The notes: generated by a model from the sequence alone, not told the origin. A stretch of DNA of 64,000 nucleotides from Brucella pseudintermedia (GCF_042697365.1 NZ_CP137605.1), one strand, 5' to 3'. Shown: positions 31,515-39,182, counted from the stretch's first letter. Program-made: numbers and translations.

Positions 31515-31748
31515 TCAATTCGTGTTCCCCAACTTCTCCGCAATGCGCTCTTGGGCGGCTGCAGAGCAGGCGGTGTTTTCGACGATAAGGCCGAGGCAGG
31601 ATATTATTACGCCCGACACGACTGCGCTGGCGCCATACACAATTGCGATCATGCCGCCAGTTTCGTAGGCCATAAAGCCGAGTCCAGCCGTTACGACACC
31701 AATCGCGATCATTACGTAACCAATTGCCTGAGCAATATTCCCCATCAT
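31515..31748 (-). CDS. Small membrane protein (two TM segments)
   Basis: 77 residues. Membrane segments AIGYVMIAIGVVTAGLGFMA and GMIAIVYGASAVVSGVIISC; C-terminal short helix AAAQERIAEKLGN. GGAGGGCGA precedes two ATGs at 31748 and 31745; the second has the better spacing. Function unknown. Confidence 0.6.
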   Translation of the reverse strand: MMGNIAQAIGYVMIAIGVVTAGLGFMAYETGGMIAIVYGASAVVSGVIISCLGLIVENTACSAAAQERIAEKLGNTN

Positions 31749-31803
31749 TCGCCCTCCGATGATGAGGGACGATAAAATGGCAGATCACGTTAGATCAAGT
31801 ACT

Positions 31804-32037
31804 TTATTGTCTCTCCTTCAGCCGAACGCCTGGCCCATTTCCGTTCTGATCGATGAATATTACGCCGGCCGCTTCAAGGGCATCGCGGATCGCGTAAAGC
31901 GTCACCCTCCGCGGCTCCCGAGCACCTCGTTCGAAATCGACGATCGTCCTTAGGGCGACGGCACAAGCCGATGCCAAGTCGTCTCTAGACCATTCAATCA
32001 AGGCGCGAGCTGCACGGCATTGGGCCGGAGTAATCAT
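31804..32037 (-). CDS. XRE-family helix-turn-helix regulator
   Basis: 77 residues: TPAQCRAARALIEWSRDDLA, SACAVALRTIVDFERGAREP and RRVTLYAIRDALEAAGVIFI, the typical small rhizobial XRE regulator. It is divergent from the phage early genes beginning at 32240, so it may be the lysogeny-type repressor of that block, or a general island regulator. The 200-bp gap between them holds a TTGACA (32065-32070) and a long inverted repeat. Confidence 0.85.
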   Translation of the reverse strand: MITPAQCRAARALIEWSRDDLASACAVALRTIVDFERGAREPRRVTLYAIRDALEAAGVIFIDQNGNGPGVRLKERQ

Positions 32038-32154
32038 AAAACAATCCTAATTGCATTTTTTATGTTGACATGATTAATGCAGTGTTGCACTTATTATGCA
32101 TACTTAGTGATTTGGTTCAACGCAAACCAATTCGCATAGTTACCAGATTACTAA

Positions 32155-32219
32155 TTCCTGATCGGTCGCGGCCAGAGGTCCATCGCAGCCCAGCATTGCG
32201 ACGCCCGACCGATCAGGAA
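32155..32219 (+). repeat. Long inverted repeat in leader of the phage early block
   Basis: Perfect 14-bp repeat TTCCTGATCGGTCG (32155-32168) and CGACCGATCAGGAA (32206-32219) with 37 bases between. It ends 20 bp before the ATG at 32240. A hairpin in the mRNA or a protein binding site is likely; no T run follows, so it is not an ordinary terminator. Confidence 0.75.
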
Positions 32220-32239
32220 CACCACAAGAGGAGCCCACC

Positions 32240-32803
32240 ATGCCAACAGCAACCCAGACAGCATCAAAGCCGATCACGCTTTCGGCGATTGCCCGCGATA
32301 TGCTTATGCAGGCAGACGGTGACATGAACCGTGCCGCAGCGGCTTTCGCCAGCTTTGGCGAAGCTGACGCCAGCGCTCGCGGAGAGATGCTTTTCTATGC
32401 CGCCCGTAAGCTGCTGGCGGAGGTTCCCCAAGTCCAGCGTGCGGCTATCCTAAGTGAGCGCGCCGCAACCATTTCAGAGCCATTCTTGAAAGCTCCGGAG
32501 CGCATGCAGAATGCTGCGAAGGCGGCTCGCGAAAGGCTTGTGTTGGCGAAAGGCGCTTTGCAGTCATCGCTATACGAGCTGCTGTATTCGATCGGAGGCA
32601 CCACTAAGCCGCTGCGCGAATGGACTGGCACCGAAATCATAGGCCACGCCGAGATTGAGCTTGCCAAGGGCGCGACGGCTGTTCGCAACGCCCGGTTCTT
32701 GCGGTCGGTTGGCTATGCCGCTGGTGCGGCAAAAGTCGGCGAGGCGGTTTCGCCGGGCGATCTCGAGCGGATGAAAGCCGACGCTGACGCCAGTGAGGTT
32801 TGA
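32240..32803 (+). CDS. Phage early protein of unknown function
   Basis: 187 residues from ATG at 32240 with AGAGGAG upstream. Mostly helical, Ala-rich (LSAIARDMLMQADGDMNRAA, AARKLLAEVPQVQRAAILSE, EIIGHAEIELAKGATAVRNA). No enzyme motif seen. First gene of the early block. Confidence 0.65.
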   Translation: MPTATQTASKPITLSAIARDMLMQADGDMNRAAAAFASFGEADASARGEMLFYAARKLLAEVPQVQRAAILSERAATISEPFLKAPERMQNAAKAARERLVLAKGALQSSLYELLYSIGGTTKPLREWTGTEIIGHAEIELAKGATAVRNARFLRSVGYAAGAAKVGEAVSPGDLERMKADADASEV

Positions 32804-32949
32804 ACAGTTTTGGGGACGGCCATCAAAAGCATGAAAACCAATCATTGAACGCCTCCCCAATCATCCGTTGCCGACAGATGCGGCCAATCATGAACCGCAA
32901 CCCATAATGGCGACGCCCATCTGTCTGCACCCCATCCGAGGAGAATGAA

Positions 32950-33813
32950 ATGAACATAGCAGTCAGCCCATCGGAATTATGCGCTGCGGTTCACCTGGAG
33001 CCGTATAGCCCGGCGCCGGATATCACGGCGACGATTGCCGAGATCGTAACGCTGCATCGCTTGCGGCAGAATGCGATCAAGGCGCAGACGAAGCTTTCCT
33101 TGCAAGGGCAGGCTGTTATCCGCTTGCTCGTGCCGGCTGACGAAACGCCGAAGGAAAAGGCCAAGGCGCGCTATGCGACGATCTACAAGGCCGCAGCAGC
33201 CGATCCCTTGCATGATCTGCACGACTATGTTGCGCCGTATCTGCATGCTGGGAGACCACTCGACGAACAGCGTGCAGTTTATGAAAGACAGCTTGTGAAG
33301 GCCGCGAAGCGTCTGCCAGTCTATCCATGGGTAAAATCGGTGCGAGGCTTCGGCGACATTTCATTCGCCGCCATTGTCGGCGAATGCGGCGACATCGGCA
33401 CTTACAAGTCAGTGTCTGCTGTGTGGAAGCGGCTCGGCCTCGCAGTGATCGACGGCAACCGGCAGGGCAATCCCGGCAAGAACGCTTCCGCGGACGACTG
33501 GATCACGCACGGTTACAACCGCCAGCGGCGTTCGGTCAGCTGGAACATGCGAGCAAACATTATTGGAGCGCAAGGCATGTGGCGGCCACTCTTCGGTGAG
33601 AGCGTCCGCACCAACCATGATCTGACGCTCTACCAGCAGGTCTTTGCGGAGCGTGCGCGGATGTATGCCGGTCGGCTCGACGTGCCAGTCGCGGAAAGCG
33701 CCAAGGGCAAAGAGTCCTACAGTGAGCACGTAGTCAGGCGAGCAGCCCGGTACGCTGAAAAGCTTCTAATCAAGCATCTTTATCTAGAATGGCGCCGCAC
33801 CGCTAACCGGTAG
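32950..33813 (+). CDS. Phage protein with IS110-type (Transposase_20-like) C-terminal region
   Basis: 287 residues from ATG at 32950 with GAGGAGAA upstream. The N-terminal half is helical (TATIAEIVTLHRLRQNAIKA, LDEQRAVYERQLVKAAKRLP). The middle (YPWVKSVRGFGDISFAAIVG, ECGDIGTYKSVSAVWKRLGL) has the GxGxxxAAxxxxExGDIxxxKS pattern of the helix-hairpin-helix domain of IS110/IS116 transposases. The DEDD RuvC-like domain of IS110 transposases is absent. It may be a phage DNA-binding protein that uses this domain, or a rearranged transposase; I favour the first because it is flanked by phage genes and uninterrupted. Confidence 0.6.
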   Translation: MNIAVSPSELCAAVHLEPYSPAPDITATIAEIVTLHRLRQNAIKAQTKLSLQGQAVIRLLVPADETPKEKAKARYATIYKAAAADPLHDLHDYVAPYLHAGRPLDEQRAVYERQLVKAAKRLPVYPWVKSVRGFGDISFAAIVGECGDIGTYKSVSAVWKRLGLAVIDGNRQGNPGKNASADDWITHGYNRQRRSVSWNMRANIIGAQGMWRPLFGESVRTNHDLTLYQQVFAERARMYAGRLDVPVAESAKGKESYSEHVVRRAARYAEKLLIKHLYLEWRRTANR

Positions 33814-33848
33814 CCGCCAGCAATACTGAAAAACGAGGAGATACCATC

Positions 33849-34214
33849 ATGCAGCACACCGTGCCAGCAAACGCCACCGGCTTGCCCATTGCTAGCAATA
33901 TGCCGCTACGGGCCAGACACCATCAGCCGCGCAACCTTTGCGCAATGGTTATCGATGGCGAAGCCGTCTGGGTCGATATCAACCGCTATGACGAAACTGG
34001 GCGCGCCGTAATCATCGAACACGATGGACGCATTCGCCTGATGAAAGTCGAACAGGAACACATCGGTTTTCGTCCCTTCGGTGCCAGGACGGCGCTGGGA
34101 CAGCGCTTTAAGTCACCGCATGGTGGCGTTGCTCGGAACAGCGTGATTGTCGTGGGGATGGTCATCGATGCGCCTATTCGCGGCGGACGGGTGATCGAGG
34201 GGGATTTGTCATGA
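33849..34214 (+). CDS. Phage early protein of unknown function
   Basis: 121 residues. It contains ARHHQPRNLCAMVIDGEAVW, VDINRYDETGRAVIIEHDGR and FGARTALGQRFKSPHGGVAR, a beta-rich protein. GAGGAG precedes the start. Its stop overlaps the next ATG by four bases. No family recognised. Confidence 0.6.
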   Translation: MQHTVPANATGLPIASNMPLRARHHQPRNLCAMVIDGEAVWVDINRYDETGRAVIIEHDGRIRLMKVEQEHIGFRPFGARTALGQRFKSPHGGVARNSVIVVGMVIDAPIRGGRVIEGDLS

Positions 34215-34630
34215 CCGGACTTGAAAGTTACGTGAATGCACTCGAAACGGCGAGACAGACATTCTTTGAAATGGATGATGCCCTGGGCCAGCTTTCATGC
34301 GCAATCGACGTGATTGAAGCTCTGACCGAGGGGCACATCGCTAGCAAGGCGACTAACCCGCTGCATTACAATTACCGGCGATTGTGCGAGGCGCTAAGCG
34401 ACGCATGGCCAACAGTTGTGAAAGCGGCGCCGCCACTTCCGGACTTCGGCGACGACATCTTCCACGAAGGGGCGACGGTATTCATGGGCGGCAAGTCATA
34501 CGTTCTTGGACAGTACCATCCTGAAATCAAAGCGTGGGATTTGCGCCACGGCGGCGAGAACGAAATCACCCTGCGCGCAGACATCCTGCGCAAGAACATC
34601 ACCGGCATCAAGTTTAAGGAAGCATCATGA
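34211..34630 (+). CDS. Phage early protein of unknown function
   Basis: 139 residues. N-terminal helical half (TGLESYVNALETARQTFFEM, DDALGQLSCAIDVIEALTEG) and a beta-type C-terminal half (HEGATVFMGGKSYVLGQYHP). No family recognised. ATGA-type overlaps with both neighbours. Confidence 0.6.
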   Translation: MTGLESYVNALETARQTFFEMDDALGQLSCAIDVIEALTEGHIASKATNPLHYNYRRLCEALSDAWPTVVKAAPPLPDFGDDIFHEGATVFMGGKSYVLGQYHPEIKAWDLRHGGENEITLRADILRKNITGIKFKEAS

Positions 34631-34833
34631 CCCCGCAGGAACGCCTTGTACAGGCAATCAACGACGCCACGGCCCTTTCGCTGATTATCGGCGATCTTTT
34701 CGACAAGGACGATGTGAGGCAGGACTTTCTTGCCCGCCAGCTAGTTTCGGCCACGGAGCGAATGAACCGCGCCCTTGCGGCTTGGCAGAAAGAACTCTCC
34801 GAGGACGGAGAGCCTGAGCAGGTGGCAGCATGA
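34627..34833 (+). CDS. Small helical phage protein (68 aa)
   Basis: TPQERLVQAINDATALSLII, FDKDDVRQDFLARQLVSATE, MNRALAAWQKELSEDGE. Overlaps the neighbours by 4 bases on both sides, as expected of a translationally coupled series. Confidence 0.6.
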   Translation: MTPQERLVQAINDATALSLIIGDLFDKDDVRQDFLARQLVSATERMNRALAAWQKELSEDGEPEQVAA

Positions 34834-34943
34834 GTGCGGCAGAGAAGCGAACACTGAAGGAAAACGTAAAGCCACCCAAGAAAGAGCCCGCGTACCTGAA
34901 AGCGCTGGCAAGCCGCGTGAAGGGGAAGGGGAGGAAGTCATGA
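34830..34943 (+). CDS. Very small basic phage protein (37 aa)
   Basis: Reads MSAAEKRTLKENVKPPKKEP and then AYLKALASRVKGKGRKS. The ATG overlaps the stop before it and its stop overlaps the next ATG (ATGA both times), which supports translation. Strongly basic, possibly nucleic-acid binding. Confidence 0.5.
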   Translation: MSAAEKRTLKENVKPPKKEPAYLKALASRVKGKGRKS

Positions 34944-35032
34944 TTGATCTGCCGTCCTATTTCCTTGGAGTGGCCGTCGGCAGTGCAGGCTGGACGATAG
35001 TCCGCGAATTATGGCGCCACTGTCGACGCTAG
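34940..35032 (+). CDS. Very small single-TM phage protein (30 aa)
   Basis: MIDLPSYFLGVAVGSAGWTI then VRELWRHCRR: one short membrane segment and a basic end. GGGGAGGA is 5-12 bases upstream. ATGA overlap with the preceding gene. The size and layout are like small phage membrane peptides. Confidence 0.45.
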   Translation: MIDLPSYFLGVAVGSAGWTIVRELWRHCRR

Positions 35033-35039
35033 CAAGATT

Positions 35040-35115
35040 GCCCGCGTATCGGTGCGCTCTTCTAAAGCGCTAACCGTAATGGATGATGCAGGTTCGTTTC
35101 CTGCGGCGGGCTCCA
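35040..35115 (+). tRNA. tRNA-like element resembling tRNA-Arg(UCU), D arm missing
   Basis: Acceptor GCCCGCG / GGCGGGC (six pairs and one G-G mismatch), discriminator T and encoded CCA at 35113-35115. Perfect T arm GCAGG-TTCGTTT-CCTGC. Perfect anticodon-type arm GCGCT-CTTCTAA-AGCGC with UCU in the anticodon position. Only seven bases lie between acceptor and anticodon stem, so there is no normal D arm, and 17 bases separate the anticodon and T stems. CGGT / ACCG can extend the anticodon stem. Total length is 76. Either a decayed phage tRNA-Arg or an unusual tRNA-like RNA. Confidence 0.45.
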
Positions 35116-35244
35116 TCCCTTGCCGTCCCGATGGCGGCAAGACGGGAAGCGTGTAAGCGCTCCCATTCCCGGCGGCCTTACCAACCGTTCGGCAGACCAA
35201 AAGCACGAGGATTACGCGCTGTTTTCGGCCTTCGGGCCGGAGAC

Positions 35245-35293
35245 AAAAAAGGACGGGGTACAGTTTCAGGCACCACCCCGAAACACCCCGTCC
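35245..35293 (-). terminator. Minus-strand terminator-like hairpin with no known gene upstream
   Basis: Read on the minus strand: GGACGGGGT, 25 bases, ACCCCGTCC, then TTTTTT (35245-35250). The 9-bp stem is perfect. No convincing minus-strand gene lies upstream, so it could end a small antisense RNA. Confidence 0.5.
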
Positions 35294-35424
35294 TCCGTAC
35301 TAGCCAAGGACACGAGGAGACTAAAAGCCACCAGTCTTGGCGTTTCTTCCGGGTACCACCCCGACAACCGGCATATGGCCTTCACCACGTCATGTGTCAA
35401 TCGCCACCAAAACGAGGAATGACT

Positions 35425-35990
35425 ATGAAGAACGAACAAAAAAGCAGACCATCCAAGACCTGATTGCCAAGATCATAGCGATTGGCCCTGTTGATGGATA
35501 TCGAACGTATAAGGAATGGATGGGCGGAAAGCTGACGTTTACGGCTGAGCCGATTGAACCATTCAAGGTCGACGAAGACGGCAGCGTCTGTATGAAGACT
35601 GCTGAGATCGATTACGAAGCTATCAACAAGGGTGTTGGCGAACTCATGCAGTTCTTGGATTCGAGGATCGGTACGCTCCGGCGCGATGTTCTGGCTCTTT
35701 CGGCGAAGGTCGCGAAGTCTTCCTTCAAGGATGACGTGCACACCGAAGTGCCACTGTTCGATCCGCGCAAGCATGTTGGCGAAACATTCTCCAAAGCCTG
35801 CAAAAGCTGGACTGAAAGCATCGCAGAGGCGACAAGCCCGCGATCGGACTTGGCAAAAACTATCGAGCATCTGACGGTGCGTCTCGATCCAGAAGAGCTT
35901 TACGACGATCTGGTGAAAAGCCCGGAATTCAAGTCGGTAATTCTAGACGCGCTCTGTCGCAGTCCGCGTACCGCGCATATCAAGCTTTAA
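35425..35990 (+). CDS. Phage protein of unknown function, apparent frameshift at an A6 run
   Basis: The best start is ATG at 35425 (MKNEQK..., GAGGA upstream), but that frame stops at 35463. The long frame, open to 35990, is -1 to it and begins in the same A6 run (35438-35443): KKQTIQDLIAKIIAIGPVDG, then YRTYKEWMGGKLTFTAEPIE, DSRIGTLRRDVLALSAKVAK and LTVRLDPEELYDDLVKSPEF. One extra A, by slippage or in an ancestral sequence, joins both into about 189 residues. Alternatively a GTG at 35394 starts the long frame without a ribosome binding site. Function unknown. Confidence 0.6.
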
Positions 35991-36050
35991 TGAAACGCCC
36001 CGCCTGCCGAGTCGGTGGTCGGGGCTAAATTCAACTAAACGGAGCTTGCA

Positions 36051-36254
36051 ATGGATGATCTGACAGAAACAAAAACCCGACTGATGTCGCCGAAAGAAGC
36101 CAGTCAGGCCACGACGATTTCGCGTACGTTGCTGGCTGCAATGGCAAAGGAGGGGCAATTTCCGAAACCTGTACAAATAGGCGTAAAGCGAGTGGCATAC
36201 GTCCGTGCCGAAGTAGACGCTTGGATCGATGAACGCATATCCGCGAGAACATAG
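36051..36254 (+). CDS. AlpA-family phage transcriptional regulator / excisionase-like
   Basis: 67 residues: LMSPKEASQATTISRTLLAA, MAKEGQFPKPVQIGVKRVAY, VRAEVDAWIDERISART. This is the winged-helix MerR/AlpA layout of phage excisionases. GGAG lies upstream. It is the last recognisable gene before tRNA-Thr, where an integrase is expected, but none is present. Confidence 0.85.
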   Translation: MDDLTETKTRLMSPKEASQATTISRTLLAAMAKEGQFPKPVQIGVKRVAYVRAEVDAWIDERISART

Positions 36255-36387
36255 TGACAAATCGTCAACGTTCAATTCGATGCAGTATGTTTCAGTGATC
36301 GGTGGCTACTAGGTGGCTACCAACGCGAAAAAGTGGCGCCAAGTGCCAGACTGGAAATTCTTAAGACTTTGATTTTTTTAAGAAAAC

Positions 36388-36463
36388 TGGTGCCGCTTGC
36401 GTGACTCGAACACGCGACCCCATCATTACGAATGATGTGCTCTACCAACTGAGCTAAAGCGGC
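36388..36463 (-). tRNA. tRNA-Thr(CGU)
   Basis: On the minus strand: acceptor GCCGCTT / AAGCGGC, discriminator A, encoded CCA (36388-36390); D arm GCTC-AGTTGGTA-GAGC; anticodon loop TTCGTAA with CGT; T arm GCGTG-TTCGAGT-CACGC. A full cloverleaf of 76 bases. Its 3' end faces the prophage, a usual integration target for tyrosine recombinases. Confidence 0.95.
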
Positions 36464-36728
36464 CCGGAACGTTGCGTTCCAATTTCCCGAAGGAACCAGT
36501 CGTTTTCGGCTGGACGGTGCGCTGATAACCAAAAGCAGGGAGGAAAGCAAGGCCCAAATCAAACAATCTCAATGTTTGTTCAAAAGCTTTTACAACATGC
36601 ACATCGTCAGCGTCTTGCAGCGTGGAAACAAGTAGGTTTCTGAGCAAGCAGTGGTTCCGTCTTGCGAACTCGGGACATCATATCCCGCGCCAGCCGTCAA
36701 GCCAGCGCGGTACCGCCACAACCGGGAA

Positions 36729-37697
36729 TCACGCGCTTGCGCAAAGGCGCCGGCGAGCTTCCTTATATTCCCGCTCAAGGCGGTCAATCAATTGCCCGGC
36801 AGGCGTCACTTCATGGATAGCGCCGATGCCCTGACCGCAGCCCCAGATATCCTTCCAGGCCTTGGAGCCTTCCTGCTGCGCCTTGTCGAAGTCCATCTTG
36901 GAAGGGTCGGCTTCCGGAAGGTTGTCGGGGTCCATGCCCGAATTGGCGATGGACGGTTTCAGATAGTTGCCTGCAATCCCGGTAAAGTAGTTGGAATAGA
37001 CGATGTCGGAGGAGTTCGAGTCGACGATCATCTGCTTGTAGGCATCTGTCGCGCGCGCTTCGGTCGTGGCAATGAAGGGCGAGCCGATATACGCGAGGTC
37101 GGCGCCCATGGCCTGTGCGGCAAGAATCGAGTTGCCGTTGGCGATGGCGCCTGAAAGGAGCAGCGGGCCATCGAACCAGGAGCGGATTTCCTGCACGAGC
37201 GCGAAGGGCGATAGCGAACCGGCATGGCCGCCCGCACCGGCGGCCACCGCGATGAGGCCATCCGCGCCCTTGCGGATTGCTGAATTGGCGTGGCGGTTGT
37301 TAATGACGTCATGAAGGACAATGCCGCCATAGGAATGGATTGCGGCATTCACTTCCGGCACGGCGCCGAGCGAAGAGATGACGATCGGCACCTTGTATTT
37401 CACGCAGAGACCGAGATCGTGCTCAAGGCGTTTGTTGGAACGGTGCACGATCTGGTTGACGGCAAAAGGCGCGGACGGCCGATCCGGATTGGCCTTGTCA
37501 TGAGCAGCAAGTCCCTCGGTGATTTCCGCCAGCCACTCGTCGAGCTGTGCTTCCGGGCGGGCATTGAGCGCAGGAAAGGAACCGACGACGCCTGCCTTGC
37601 ACTGCGCCATCACCAGAGCCGGATGCGAAATGATGAATAGGGGAGCGCCAACCACCGGGATGCGCAATCTGCTTTTCAGAATATCCGGCAAGGCCAT
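36729..37697 (-). CDS. Nitronate monooxygenase (2-nitropropane dioxygenase family)
   Basis: 322 residues from ATG at 37697 (GGAGG ten bases upstream; TTG at 37703 is an alternative). FMN-dependent TIM barrel: RLRIPVVGAPLFIISHPALV, VVGSFPALNARPEAQLDEWL, AVAAGAGGHAGSLSPFALVQ (flavin phosphate and catalytic region), LLSGAIANGNSILAAQAMGA and YIGSPFIATTEARATDAYKQ. It oxidises alkyl nitronates such as propionate-3-nitronate. A palindrome at 37716-37738 upstream of it is almost the same as one upstream of the beta-oxidation operon at 53.6 kb. Confidence 0.92.
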   Translation of the reverse strand: MALPDILKSRLRIPVVGAPLFIISHPALVMAQCKAGVVGSFPALNARPEAQLDEWLAEITEGLAAHDKANPDRPSAPFAVNQIVHRSNKRLEHDLGLCVKYKVPIVISSLGAVPEVNAAIHSYGGIVLHDVINNRHANSAIRKGADGLIAVAAGAGGHAGSLSPFALVQEIRSWFDGPLLLSGAIANGNSILAAQAMGADLAYIGSPFIATTEARATDAYKQMIVDSNSSDIVYSNYFTGIAGNYLKPSIANSGMDPDNLPEADPSKMDFDKAQQEGSKAWKDIWGCGQGIGAIHEVTPAGQLIDRLEREYKEARRRLCASA

Positions 37698-37715
37698 TTT
37701 CAATCGTCCTCCATG

Positions 37716-37738
37716 ATTGACGTTTCCGTAAACGTAAT
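37716..37738 (-). promoter_or_regulatory. Candidate operator palindrome upstream of nitronate monooxygenase
   Basis: In the direction of the gene it reads ACGTTTACGGAAACGTCAA (19 bases), identical to the core of the palindrome at 53578-53601. It is an imperfect inverted repeat ATTACGTTT-ACGG-AAACGTCAAT, 19 bp upstream of the ATG. The 300 bases further upstream (37740-38042) hold no gene that I can support. Confidence 0.7.
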
Positions 37739-38156
37739 ATCTGTAACATGTCCTTGCCCGACGGCAATATCAAAAGCGCAAGCCAGTCGGTCGTTGATAG
37801 CCGGTCTTCGACAATCTCGACAATGCGTGCTGGAACGCGACCGATAGGGCACTCCTCATTTATTGGACGCCACGCTCAAAGAGAATCGCCGTTATAGTTG
37901 AGGATGTTTGGAGCACCTGCAATGGGTGCAGTTTGATATTCTAGAACTATACGGATGGGGGAAAACCGCATTCAGGGTTAATATTTGGTGTCTCTGTTAA
38001 GCTTATCGGCTAGTCAAAGCGGGTGAAGAACAGGTAAATGCCTTGATTCAGACGTTAATTTCGCTGAGGCTTATGAAAGCGTCTGCATCGGGAACCGCTT
38101 GCTCCTGTGAGGGCGTAACGAAACGGCGGGAAAAACGAACAAGGGAAGAGCAGCCT

Positions 38157-39182
38157 TTGGAAAGCATTGAGCGCGCGATCAGGAATGCATTTGCCAAGGC
38201 GGATGCACACAATCCGGCGACCCGCCAGCGAATCTACGAATCCGCCTGGGGTGCGCATGAGCGCGCGCTCGCGACGAACACCGCGCTCAGCGATGCGCAG
38301 AAGGAACAGCGCCGCCAGAACCTGAAGGACGCAATCTCCGGCATCGAACAGGAATTCAAGACAGACGGCGGGGGGGCGAGCGCGCGTCGCGAACCAACGC
38401 TCGATGCGCCGCTGAGGGAGGATCCGGTGCTGGGCGGGGTGGAGGAAACGTCACCCGCGCTCGATAGCGGGGATATTCGCGCGGCCTCCCGGCAGAAGAA
38501 GCGCAGCAATGCCGACCTCGGCTATGAGGGCGGCGTTTCCCGGAAGGACCGCCGCAAGAAGAAGCGCCATTCACCTTTCTACAGCTACGGCATTCCGGCG
38601 CTTGTGCTCGCGGTTGCGGCTTTCATCGGCTATTCGCTTTATAACAGCTTTATCGATCTGAGCAGCCGACCGGCGAACAACCCGCTGCACGGCGAAGGCA
38701 ATATTGCTCCATTGAAGGAAGGCGAGGAGCCGGGCGGGGCGAAATGGATCACCATTTTCCAGCCTTCGGAAGCCACACGCATGTCCGTCAAGGGACGCGC
38801 CACGGCTGAAATCAGGCAGGAAGGCACGCGCAGCTTCGCGCATATCCAGTCCGCCGGTGCCGAAGATTCGGTCACATTCGATGTGGGCGAGGGCATTCTG
38901 GATCAATTGGCGGGTAAGACCGCGACCTTCAACATCGTGGCGCGTGCCGACGATGGCAAGACGACCCAGATGTCGGTCAACTGCGATTTCGGCAGTCTTG
39001 GCGATTGCGGACGCAGGCGCTACGACGTGCGCGATTCCGTGAGCGATTTCCTTTTCGATATGGAAATGCCATCCGGCCAAAAGGCAGGTCGTGCGGGCAC
39101 AATCACGATCAATTCAGACCTGAGCGGTTCCGGCAAGCCGGTCAATATCTACGAAATCCGCGTGTCGACGGCGGCTGAGTAA
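38157..39182 (+). CDS. Membrane-anchored protein of unknown function
   Basis: 341 residues from TTG at 38157 (GGGAAG upstream; the frame is open from 38043, so the start is uncertain). The N-terminal 130 residues are charged and helical (LESIERAIRNAFAKADAHNP, ALSDAQKEQRRQNLKDAISG), with a basic RKDRRKKKRH block before one membrane segment (IPALVLAVAAFIGYSLYNSF, about residues 144-163). The C-terminal 160 residues are beta-rich (WITIFQPSEATRMSVKGRAT, SVTFDVGEGILDQLAGKTAT) and probably periplasmic, with two Cys (CDFGSLGDC). Family not recognised. Possibly an envelope or cell-division related protein. Confidence 0.75.
   Translation: MESIERAIRNAFAKADAHNPATRQRIYESAWGAHERALATNTALSDAQKEQRRQNLKDAISGIEQEFKTDGGGASARREPTLDAPLREDPVLGGVEETSPALDSGDIRAASRQKKRSNADLGYEGGVSRKDRRKKKRHSPFYSYGIPALVLAVAAFIGYSLYNSFIDLSSRPANNPLHGEGNIAPLKEGEEPGGAKWITIFQPSEATRMSVKGRATAEIRQEGTRSFAHIQSAGAEDSVTFDVGEGILDQLAGKTATFNIVARADDGKTTQMSVNCDFGSLGDCGRRRYDVRDSVSDFLFDMEMPSGQKAGRAGTITINSDLSGSGKPVNIYEIRVSTAAE

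Larger units (their letters stand above)
13011..36387. mobile_element. Degraded HK97-like prophage / mosaic accessory island next to tRNA-Thr
   Basis: Prophage-like from the interrupted phosphoesterase gene at 13011 to the 3' end of tRNA-Thr(CGU). It holds HK97-type capsid, prohead protease, connector, tail tube and tail chaperone genes on the plus strand, then an accessory middle of small genes, then a phage early block (32.2-36.3 kb) with an XRE regulator and AlpA. No terminase, intact portal, full tape measure, lysis gene or integrase is visible, and no copy of the tRNA 3' end is seen near 12.9 kb. The left border is therefore uncertain. Base composition drops in places (24.2-24.5, 25.8-27.0 kb) compared with host flanks. 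Confidence 0.8.

Noticed and set aside
36313..36372. GTG-started 19-codon frame next to tRNA-Thr as integrase remnant
   Set aside because: Too short to identify; only mentioned as a possibility under the attachment-site finding.
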